A stretch of 13,037 bases of DNA from JAFGPJ01 sp964439135. GTDB lineage: Bacteria > Planctomycetota > Phycisphaerae > Sedimentisphaerales > Anaerobacaceae. Below, in pieces: positions 6,439-12,717 of the stretch. Positions within the stretch are counted from its first letter, which is position 1; each line of letters opens with the position of its first letter. Position numbers and translations under genes: made by a program. The notes beneath the pieces are model-generated. The model saw only the letters and a list, made by a program, of their open reading frames with translations, did not search any database and was not told the origin of the DNA. Location: positions 1-13,037 of the forward strand of contig CAYTNN010000134.1 in NCBI GenBank assembly GCA_964439135.1. Reading direction: 5' to 3'.

Positions 6439-7374
6439 TCAAATTGCCGGTCTTGAGTCGGTCAGGCAAAGCTCGATAAGCTCTTCGATTATGGCTGTTC
6501 CGGCACACATTACTTTGTCTGCTCCGCCCCAGTATAACTTCAAGGTGCCGTCGTCTTCGGGGACGGCGCCGCAGGTGAAGACAACGTTGGGGACGTAACC
6601 GGTGATTTCCCACGGGTCTTCGGGCTGTAATATCCATCGGTCACCGACGCCGAGGATTTGTGCCGGGTCGTCGAGCTTATGCAGGGCGGCGCCGAGCCGG
6701 TAGACGTGGCCTGCCATGGTCGGAAAGACGCCGTGATAGATACTCAGCCAGCCCCTCTCGGTGCGGATCGGCGGGGCGCCGGGGCCGATCTTCATCTCGT
6801 CCCAGTGGTACGGCACAGGTTTCATTACCAATCTCGAATCGCCCCAGTGGCGCAGGTCGGGCGAGTAGCTTATCCAGATCGACCAGGGGCTGATGTCCGA
6901 GTGCGGCCTGTCTAATTTGACGTACCGGCCGTCGATCTTTTCGGGAAAGAGCACGGTGTTTCGGTAATCGGCCTGCGTAATCAGGGACACTCTTTCGACC
7001 AATTCAAAATCCGACGTCCTGGCCAAACCGATGCGGACGCCGTGCTGCGAATACGCGCTATACGTTATATAGTATACACCTTCGAGATATGTAATCCGTG
7101 GGTCTTCGACTCCGAAAGCCTCATACTCACAAAAAACCGGTTCCTTGCTCGGCACCATAAACGGCTCGGGGCGGGCTTTGAAATTGAAGCCGTCTTCGCT
7201 TTCCGCAAGGCCGATGATGGATCTACCCGTATCGAGGTGCGAGCGAAACAGCATAATGTATCTGCCGTCATATTTGGTGACGCCCGCATTGTGGACCGTC
7301 TGAACAGGATACGGAATATCGTCTTTTGTCAGGATCGGATTGCCCTCGTATCGAGTAACGAATGGTTTGTTCAT
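6439..7374 (-). CDS. GH130-family mannoside phosphorylase-like protein
   Basis: The 311-residue protein has the five-bladed propeller motifs of glycoside hydrolase family 130: NAGVTKYDGRYIMLFRS (29-45), EAFGVEDPRITY (85-96) with D91 as the expected proton donor, KIGPGAPPIRTERGWLSIYHG (195-215), YRLGAALHKLDDP (225-237) and LYWGGADKVMCAGTA (280-294). GH130 enzymes mostly cleave beta-mannosides with phosphate to give mannose 1-phosphate; a few are hydrolases. The conserved arginines and histidines (R44, R156, H158, H214) favour phosphorolysis, but linkage specificity cannot be told from sequence alone. There is no signal peptide, so it works in the cytoplasm. AGGGA lies eight bases before the ATG at 7374. 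It is the last gene of the dehydrogenase, GT4, GH130 operon, separated from GT4 by a REP-like double hairpin. Mannose 1-phosphate could feed sugar-nucleotide synthesis, as inference. Confidence 0.9.
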   Translation of the reverse strand: MNKPFVTRYEGNPILTKDDIPYPVQTVHNAGVTKYDGRYIMLFRSHLDTGRSIIGLAESEDGFNFKARPEPFMVPSKEPVFCEYEAFGVEDPRITYLEGVYYITYSAYSQHGVRIGLARTSDFELVERVSLITQADYRNTVLFPEKIDGRYVKLDRPHSDISPWSIWISYSPDLRHWGDSRLVMKPVPYHWDEMKIGPGAPPIRTERGWLSIYHGVFPTMAGHVYRLGAALHKLDDPAQILGVGDRWILQPEDPWEITGYVPNVVFTCGAVPEDDGTLKLYWGGADKVMCAGTAIIEELIELCLTDSRPAI

Positions 7375-7408
7375 TGTTTACATCCCTGTAACTAAATCAC
7401 AGTTTGTT

Positions 7409-7475
7409 TGTCATTCCTGCGGAAGCAGGAATCCAAAATCGTAACAATGGATTCCGCATCAAGTGCGGAATGACA
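7409..7475. repeat. REP-like double hairpin (BIME-type) element
   Basis: The element is bounded by TGTCATTCC (7409-7417) and its inverted copy GGAATGACA (7467-7475). Inside are two perfect 8-bp hairpins: ATTCCTGC (7413-7420) with GCAGGAAT (7425-7432) around a GGAA loop, and ATTCCGCA (7451-7458) with TGCGGAAT (7464-7471) around a five-base loop. TCATTCCTGC...GCAGGAATCC elements of this kind are dispersed in many bacterial genomes and resemble REP/BIME and Neisseria dRS3 repeats. The right arm overlaps the end of the GT4 gene and supplies its stop codon. It may slow transcription or protect the upstream message, lowering GH130 output. Confidence 0.85.
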
Positions 7476-8520
7476 GTTTTTGCGCTTCCCGCCGGAAGAT
7501 TTCCTCGTAGACTTTTTCGTAACCGGCGACCATTTTATCGATTGTGAAGTTCTCTTCGACGCGTTGCCGGCACTTCTTGCGGTCTATCTGCTCGATTTTA
7601 TCGACGGCTTCCACCGCTTCATCGACGCCGTTGACCAGGTAACCAGTCTGTTTATCAGCGATGACTTCCCGGCACGAACCCAAATCCATTGCGATTACCG
7701 GCACGCCGGCAGCCATTGATTCTGCCATCACCAGGCCGAACCGCTCGGGAATCGTATTAAGGTGTATAACAGCGTACGCCTCCTTGAGCAGCGCATCTCG
7801 CTGCTCAGGGTTAACTGGCCCTATGAACTGGATCGAGGATTGATTCAGGTGAGGCTTAACAAGATCATCGAAGTAATCCTGGTCCTGAATAATGCCGGCT
7901 ATTATCAAATCCATACCGGATTTTTTCGCTACCTCAATCGCCAGATGTGTTCCCTTGTCGTTGTGTATCCGTCCGTAATGGACGAGTTTATCGCCAGGCG
8001 TTGGTCGAAAGGTCAGGTTCGATAGGTCGATTCCATTATAAACGGTCGCCAGATAAGGCAAGCCGGGATCCCTATCGGAGTCGCTTATGGAGACATAATA
8101 AGCGTCTTTGTGGTCGTGGTAGACCCGAAGTATGTCGGGCTCGGAAAAGCCGTGGATGGTGGTTAGCATGGGCGTCTTTATCAGCGGGAGATACGTCAGG
8201 GGCAGGTAATCGAAATTGCTGTGAATCAGGTCGAACTCGCCGGCCCGCTCCATGACTTTGGATATGTGCAGGCACGTCGAGACCAGCGGGATTTGGCTTT
8301 TGTCTTCTTCGTAGCCTTTTTCGATCCAGCCTTGAAGATTTGCCGTTGTGACTGAATCCTTCGTGGCGAATAACGTGACATTTTTCCACCCGCGGGCAAC
8401 GAGACCTTCGGCAATATTACCGGCGATGGTTTCCCAGGCGCCATAGGCACGAGGGGGCGTCCGCCACGCGACCGGGGAGAGAACGGCGATTCGTTTGTTC
8501 TTAATATCCGTTATGTCCAC
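7459..8520 (-). CDS. Family 4 glycosyltransferase (GT-B fold)
   Basis: The 353-residue cytoplasmic protein is a retaining GT4 glycosyltransferase. The N-terminal half has the acceptor-side motif YGAWETIAGNIAEGL (26-40), FDLIHSNFD (96-104) and HGF (123-125). The C-terminal donor domain has GRIHNDKGTHLAIEVAK (183-199), FIGPV (232-236) and the EX7E signature PERFGLVMAES (258-268; E259 and E267). The donor cannot be read from sequence; a nucleotide-activated sugar made with the neighbouring dehydrogenase is possible. The start is a GTG at 8520, supported by AAAGGGAG nine bases before it. The gene begins 42 bases after the dehydrogenase stop, a gap filled by heptamer repeats. Its last residues (LSFRT) and stop codon come from the REP-like element, so the native C-terminus may have been replaced; the core fold is complete before it. 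Confidence 0.92.
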   Translation of the reverse strand: MDITDIKNKRIAVLSPVAWRTPPRAYGAWETIAGNIAEGLVARGWKNVTLFATKDSVTTANLQGWIEKGYEEDKSQIPLVSTCLHISKVMERAGEFDLIHSNFDYLPLTYLPLIKTPMLTTIHGFSEPDILRVYHDHKDAYYVSISDSDRDPGLPYLATVYNGIDLSNLTFRPTPGDKLVHYGRIHNDKGTHLAIEVAKKSGMDLIIAGIIQDQDYFDDLVKPHLNQSSIQFIGPVNPEQRDALLKEAYAVIHLNTIPERFGLVMAESMAAGVPVIAMDLGSCREVIADKQTGYLVNGVDEAVEAVDKIEQIDRKKCRQRVEENFTIDKMVAGYEKVYEEIFRREAQKLSFRT

Positions 8521-8539
8521 GTCTACAGACTCCCTTTAG

Positions 8540-8573
8540 TTTTTACTTTTACCTTTTGACTTTTAACTTTTTC
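8540..8573 (-). repeat. Tandem heptamer repeat (AAAAGTN-type)
   Basis: Read on the minus strand, five successive seven-base units follow one another without gaps: AAAAGTT, AAAAGTC, AAAAGGT, AAAAGTA and AAAACTA. The first unit supplies the stop codon of the dehydrogenase gene, and the run ends just before the ribosome-binding site of GT4. Confidence 0.7.
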
Positions 8574-10197
8574 TTACTTCTTCCTTAATTCGCTGGATGT
8601 GTCCCCGGCCCAGCCCTTTGACTTCGCAGCCAAGCTCGAAATAGCGACGGATTCTCTGATCATCCAATATGCCGAAGCAGTCGATGACCGCCAACGGGCC
8701 GCCCGCCCATTCGACTATTTTATCAGGATCAAGCTCCAGATACGGGGTGTGCGGCACGGCCAATATAATTGCCTGCGCACCGGCCAGCGATTCGGCAAGG
8801 TCGCTTTGAACCCGAATATTCACCAGGCCGTCCTGATTGCGGAAAAACCTTGCCCATGAATGTCCCGGAGCGGGGTAGGTATCCTGTGCTTCCAGCTCGT
8901 ACCAGTGTTCGAGATACGGATCGTGCACTCGCATTTCGGCTCCCATCTCGGTGAGCTTTCGAACGACGATCTCCGAGCCGCTGTAGCGGGTGTCGCCGAC
9001 GTCCTGCCGATAGCTCCCTCCACACAGCAATATGGTCGCACCGGCCGCCTGCCGGCCCATGTTTCGAAGGGCATCTCTCGTCAGCGCCGCCACATGCAGG
9101 CCGCGAGTATCGTTTACGTCGATAGCCGTCGGTGTAATCTTGAATATGTCATCGCTGAATCCGAGAATATGCTTATACGCCCAGTACCCGAGCCCGCCGT
9201 CCTTCGGCAGGCAGTAACCCCCGATGCCGGGACCGGGAAAGATTATATTGCTGTGTGTCGGCCGGACTTTTATCGCTTTGATGACTTTGATCAGGTCCAC
9301 ACCGTTGCGCTCCGCGAAGAGACTCCACTCATCAAGGAAAGCCAGGGTTGTAGCACGGTAAGAATTCTCTACGATTTTTGTCGTCTCGGATTCGATCGGC
9401 CGATCCATTACGGTTAAAGGAAATTCTTCGGTATTCAATACCTCGCGCAAAAACTTTTCGACGCGGCCTCTCGCCTGGCTGTTACAGCCCGAGCAGACCC
9501 GCCAGAAGTCCCGGATGGATGAGACATAATGCCTGCCGGGCATGACCCGCTCGAAACTGTGGGCCAGCAGCGGCTCGGTCTCTATGCCGCGAGCGGCAAA
9601 GGCCTTTTTCATAATCGGCCAGGCCACGAACTCCGTCGTTCCCGGCGCTACCGTCGTCTCAATCAGCGTCAGGCAATCCGGCTGCACCTTATCGCCGATG
9701 GTCTTGATTGTCGCTTCCAGGGCTGCCATTTCCGCTTTGCCGGTTCGCATATTACCGAGGTCTTGTTTCGTATAATCGCACTGGACGTCCACGACCACGC
9801 AATCCGCCAGTTTGAGGCAGTCGCTGTTATAGGTGGCGATCAGCGTCTTTTTCTCGAGTACGCAGCGGGCAATCATCGGATCGACTTCAGGGTCCTCGGC
9901 CTTTACCGGCGATACGCCCCGATTCAGCAGTGGAATCTTCCAGTAGCTCCGGACGCTTGGGCGTTGACAGCCGATCACGAACTTGCCGGGTTGGCCGCTT
10001 TGCTTATCGACGGTATCGGCAACAATCGCCGCCATTACGGCACCGACAAAACCAACACCCATGACGACAACTATTTCCTTACCCTCGCTACGTGCCGCTT
10101 CGGCCAGTGACTCAACGCGCTGGAACTCCGAAGCGTGCTCGTTTTCTTCAGGGATTGCAAACTTTTCACCTGACGGACTTATTGAGTAATCAGTCAT
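8563..10197 (-). CDS. Nucleotide-sugar dehydrogenase (UDP-glucose/UDP-ManNAc 6-dehydrogenase family)
   Basis: The 544-residue cytoplasmic enzyme belongs to the family that oxidises the C6 hydroxyl of a UDP-sugar to a carboxylate with two NAD+. Motifs: NAD-binding VVVMGVGFVG (43-52), IETTVAPGTT (179-188), SFERVMPG (214-221), K274-x3-N278 in TKIVENSYRA, and the catalytic cysteine C329 in GPGIGGYCLPKDGG. A C-terminal UDP-binding domain with a second Rossmann motif (LLCGGSYRQDVGDTRYSGS, about 393-411) follows. The ERVMPG motif is closer to the UDP-ManNAc/WbpA-like branch than to classical UDP-glucose dehydrogenase. The protein is about 100 residues longer than usual, with some 40 extra residues before the NAD site. 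AAAGGA stands eight bases before the ATG at 10197. It is the first gene of the GT4/GH130 operon. The product would be an acidic sugar donor for a surface polysaccharide, as inference. Confidence 0.9.
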   Translation of the reverse strand: MTDYSISPSGEKFAIPEENEHASEFQRVESLAEAARSEGKEIVVVMGVGFVGAVMAAIVADTVDKQSGQPGKFVIGCQRPSVRSYWKIPLLNRGVSPVKAEDPEVDPMIARCVLEKKTLIATYNSDCLKLADCVVVDVQCDYTKQDLGNMRTGKAEMAALEATIKTIGDKVQPDCLTLIETTVAPGTTEFVAWPIMKKAFAARGIETEPLLAHSFERVMPGRHYVSSIRDFWRVCSGCNSQARGRVEKFLREVLNTEEFPLTVMDRPIESETTKIVENSYRATTLAFLDEWSLFAERNGVDLIKVIKAIKVRPTHSNIIFPGPGIGGYCLPKDGGLGYWAYKHILGFSDDIFKITPTAIDVNDTRGLHVAALTRDALRNMGRQAAGATILLCGGSYRQDVGDTRYSGSEIVVRKLTEMGAEMRVHDPYLEHWYELEAQDTYPAPGHSWARFFRNQDGLVNIRVQSDLAESLAGAQAIILAVPHTPYLELDPDKIVEWAGGPLAVIDCFGILDDQRIRRYFELGCEVKGLGRGHIQRIKEEVRKS

Positions 10198-10225
10198 CCC
10201 GGTAATCCTTTCTATAGTCTTTACT

Positions 10226-10246
10226 CATATCTCATATCCCGTATTG
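10226..10246. repeat. Heptamer repeat beside the dehydrogenase start
   Basis: CATATCT (10226-10232), CATATCC (10233-10239) and a weaker CGTATTG (10240-10246) follow in seven-base steps. The last unit is also the left arm of the hairpin next to it. Confidence 0.45.
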
Positions 10247-10270
10247 CGCCTTCGTATTTGCGCAATACGG
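10239..10270. repeat. Perfect 11-bp inverted repeat in the dehydrogenase leader
   Basis: CCGTATTGCGC (10239-10249) and GCGCAATACGG (10260-10270) pair perfectly around a ten-base loop. There is no T-run on either side, so it is not a standard terminator. On the minus strand it lies in the leader between the candidate promoter and the dehydrogenase ATG, where it could affect message stability or bind a protein. Confidence 0.7.
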
Positions 10271-10302
10271 TTCACAAACCAGCACAACAAAACGCCGTCG
10301 GA

Positions 10303-10330
10303 AGTTTACCAGCAATCCATTACATATCAA
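10303..10330 (-). promoter_or_regulatory. Candidate promoter of the polysaccharide operon
   Basis: On the minus strand TTGATA (10330-10325) and TAAACT (10308-10303) are separated by 16 bases. The leader would be about 100 bases and contain the long hairpin. The match is moderate and other starts are possible. Confidence 0.35.
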
Positions 10331-10389
10331 GCTTTTTCCATGTGCCTGTGGTTCAGTTGCAATCAATAATATTATCAATGTCATTTTTC

Positions 10390-10418
10390 TTGCATTTCAT
10401 GTGCTTAAATGATACAAT
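10390..10418 (+). promoter_or_regulatory. Candidate promoter of the modular secreted protein gene
   Basis: TTGCAT (10390-10395) and TACAAT (10413-10418) are 17 bases apart. The -10 is good and the -35 weak, but an A+T-rich palindrome (ATAATATTAT, 10366-10375) stands upstream where an UP-element would. The start would fall near 10425, just ahead of the leader ORF's ribosome-binding site. Confidence 0.45.
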
Positions 10419-10447
10419 TTCTTCTGGATATTAGGGGGTGGATCGAT

Positions 10448-10498
10448 ATGGATAATTCCTGCACCGGTTCTGTGCCGGGGCTGGAGGGTAAGATATGA
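10448..10498 (+). CDS. 16-codon leader ORF coupled to the modular protein gene
   Basis: An ATG at 10448 opens a 16-residue frame (MDNSCTGSVPGLEGKI) whose TGA overlaps the ATG of the 737-aa gene in the four bases ATGA (10495-10498). AGGGGG (10433-10438) lies nine bases before it, as good a ribosome-binding site as that of the main gene. The frame contains the GGAGGG used by the downstream start. The overlap suggests translational coupling. It has no visible regulatory run of one amino acid, so classical attenuation is not indicated, and the peptide may have no function of its own. It could also be a chance frame. Confidence 0.4.
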   Translation: MDNSCTGSVPGLEGKI

Positions 10499-12708
10499 AA
10501 AAAGGCTATTTGTTAACTTTGACAGTCATTTATTTGGCTTTCACACTCAAGGCAGCCACTCTTGCCGGAGAAGCATTCGAATATCCCTGCTACTTAGTCG
10601 ACGCCTACGATGCCGACGATAGCTGCTGGACAGGCATGGATATCGATGGGAATTATAATGGGCCGATTCAGGTCGTTCCGGAAAAGTGGCTTGTAGGCCC
10701 TCCTCTGTCAGACAAATCTGGAGTCACACTGCCCCCGGACCATTGGGTTGAAGTACAGTTTCGCAGCCCGATTATCGATGGCCCGGGCAATGATATACTG
10801 CTTATCGAGATTGGGCCGGTGAGTGAGCAGGCTCTTATTTTCATTACAGACGGTGCCGGCCGGGAGCGATTGATCGGCATCGCGACTTCCGGAACCGCGG
10901 GCAGTGGAGTGGATCCGACTGAGATAGGTTTTGACATCTCCGATATCGTATTGCCGTTCGAACCACGCGCGGTCCGCATACTCGGAATAGACAACGGCGG
11001 AGGGGCACCCGGATTCGATATAGCCAATGTGCGAGCCAGAATCTGCACCGATTGCGGCGACATTGCCTGCAATCCGATACCCGTCGATGGCGCTAAAAAT
11101 GTGCCGACAGATGCTGTTCTAAGCTGGTCGCCTGGACAATATGCAGGAAAACACAAGGTCTACCTTGATACGGATATTACAACCGTAGCTTCAGGTGCAG
11201 GTGTCGTGAGCGAGCCCCCGCAGCCGCAGGACGCCAATACTTTCGATCCTGGCGGCCTCGAATTAGGCGCGACTTACTATTGGCGGATCGATGAAGTCAA
11301 CGACCAAAATGTTTGGCCCGGCAGAGTCTGGAGCTTCACGACAACCGATCATTTGATTATTGATGATTTCGAGCAGTATTACTCCCTTCCCTCGACTGAT
11401 GTCAATCAAATCAGGATATACGATGTATGGAAAAACGACGGCGTTCATCTTTGGACGGATCAGACTCACGATTGCAGCAAGAAGTCGATGGGATACTCAT
11501 ACTCGTATAATCGCAATTCTGTATATTCCGAGACGGTGCGGACGTTTAATCCGCCGCAGGACTGGACAGCAACCGGCGCAAAGGCGTTAGAGCTGTACTT
11601 CTATGGCCGGTCATATAACACCGTTTCTCAGATGTATCTTGTTTTGAATGATGGAAATTCCGAGACTGTCGTGCCATATCTCGGCGACGCCAACGACATC
11701 ATCAAGGAAACGTGGCTGCCCTGGAGAATCGAACTTCAAGACCTGCCGGATATTGACCTGAGCAATATCGAGAGTATCGCGATCGGTTTCGATGCAGACC
11801 CAGGCAATCCGTACGGTGGCGGCAGCGGCATAGTTTACTTCGATGATATAAGGTTGTACTCGTCCCGATGCCTGGAAGAAAACATGCCGGATGCCGACTT
11901 CAACGGCGATTGTCTCGTCAACTTCGAGGACCTCGAAGAAATGGCATTTAGCTGGCTCGACACAGGATACAATATTTATCCCGTGGTCGCTCCCAACGCA
12001 CCGGTGGCCTGGTACGAGTTCGAGAATAACGCCAACGACAGCGCCGGCGAAGCTCACGGCCGGGCAATAAGCTTCGATGGCTACAAAGACGCAGTGGAAA
12101 TAACCAGTGCCGCTTATGTGTTCTCGAAAATCAGCACGGAAATCACTATCGCTTTCTGGCAAAATGGCGCGGACTCGCCATATCATACCGACACCCTTTG
12201 CTGCTCGAACTATACCTATGGCGGCGATGATCCCGCGATAGCTATTAACCTTGGCTGCTGGAGACGACCCGGCAAGTATAATTGGGATTGCGGCAGTCCC
12301 TGGTCTTTCGATAATCGGCTCAGCGGAGACCATCGATATGCAAGTGAATGGATGGGACGATGGAACCATTGGGCCTTTACAAAGGACGCCGAAGCCGGGA
12401 CGATGCAGATATTTCTCAACGGCGTGCTTTATGACAGTCGCGCCGGCTCATACTCACCAATATCAGGAATCACTTCATTTGAAATCGGCAACGGCTGGTA
12501 CGGCGGCTATGACGGCTTGATCGACGACTTCCGCATCTACGATTATGCCCTCACTCAGCCGGAAATCGCATACATCGCTACTAACGGCACGGGAATCTTC
12601 GACCAGAGGCTATTAACACCGGCAGACCTTAACGACGACAATAAGATTGATTTTGCTGACTTTACTTTGCTTGCAGAACACTGGCTCGAAAACCAAATCT
12701 GGCCGTGA
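10495..12708 (+). CDS. Secreted modular protein: Fn3-like, CBM-like, LamG and two dockerin-like calcium loops
   Basis: A signal peptide (1-20 or so) leads into a beta-sandwich of unknown type (about 30-182). An Fn3-like module follows (193-284; NPIPVDGAKNVPTDAVLSW, then TYYWRIDEVND). Next is a galactose-binding/CBM-like sandwich opening with IIDDFEQY and closing with GSGIVYFDDIRLY (287-456). A LamG/concanavalin-like domain (503-695; WYEFENNANDSAG, FDGYKD, WNHWAFTKD, GLIDDFRIYDYAL) fills most of the rest. Two dockerin-like calcium loops flank the LamG: DADFNGDCLVNFEDL (466-480) and DLNDDNKIDFADF (711-723), each with a following helix ending in W-L. No catalytic domain is visible, so a glycan-binding or attachment role is likely. 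The ATG at 10495 is six bases after GGAGGG. Multi-domain proteins of this layout are abundant in Phycisphaerae. The stop is nine bases from that of the facing 3D-domain gene. Confidence 0.85.
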   Translation: MKKGYLLTLTVIYLAFTLKAATLAGEAFEYPCYLVDAYDADDSCWTGMDIDGNYNGPIQVVPEKWLVGPPLSDKSGVTLPPDHWVEVQFRSPIIDGPGNDILLIEIGPVSEQALIFITDGAGRERLIGIATSGTAGSGVDPTEIGFDISDIVLPFEPRAVRILGIDNGGGAPGFDIANVRARICTDCGDIACNPIPVDGAKNVPTDAVLSWSPGQYAGKHKVYLDTDITTVASGAGVVSEPPQPQDANTFDPGGLELGATYYWRIDEVNDQNVWPGRVWSFTTTDHLIIDDFEQYYSLPSTDVNQIRIYDVWKNDGVHLWTDQTHDCSKKSMGYSYSYNRNSVYSETVRTFNPPQDWTATGAKALELYFYGRSYNTVSQMYLVLNDGNSETVVPYLGDANDIIKETWLPWRIELQDLPDIDLSNIESIAIGFDADPGNPYGGGSGIVYFDDIRLYSSRCLEENMPDADFNGDCLVNFEDLEEMAFSWLDTGYNIYPVVAPNAPVAWYEFENNANDSAGEAHGRAISFDGYKDAVEITSAAYVFSKISTEITIAFWQNGADSPYHTDTLCCSNYTYGGDDPAIAINLGCWRRPGKYNWDCGSPWSFDNRLSGDHRYASEWMGRWNHWAFTKDAEAGTMQIFLNGVLYDSRAGSYSPISGITSFEIGNGWYGGYDGLIDDFRIYDYALTQPEIAYIATNGTGIFDQRLLTPADLNDDNKIDFADFTLLAEHWLENQIWP

Positions 12709-12717
12709 TTGCCGACA

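Noticed and set aside
7409..7475. Miniature CRISPR or attC recombination site
   Set aside because: There are only two different hairpins with no repeated spacer layout and no integrase nearby; a REP/BIME-type element explains all of the structure.
8598..10110. Long plus-strand frames opposite the dehydrogenase gene (for example 9529-10110 and 8860-9417)
   Set aside because: They are antisense shadows of a clearly conserved coding gene and show no recognisable domain.
11611..12369. 252-codon minus-strand frame within the modular protein gene
   Set aside because: It lies opposite the conserved CBM-like and LamG modules and has no domain or ribosome-binding site of note.
10495..12708. Cellulosome component because of dockerin-like loops
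   Set aside because: The loops are split and no cohesin or scaffoldin is seen; such loops are widespread in Planctomycetota without evidence of cellulosomes.
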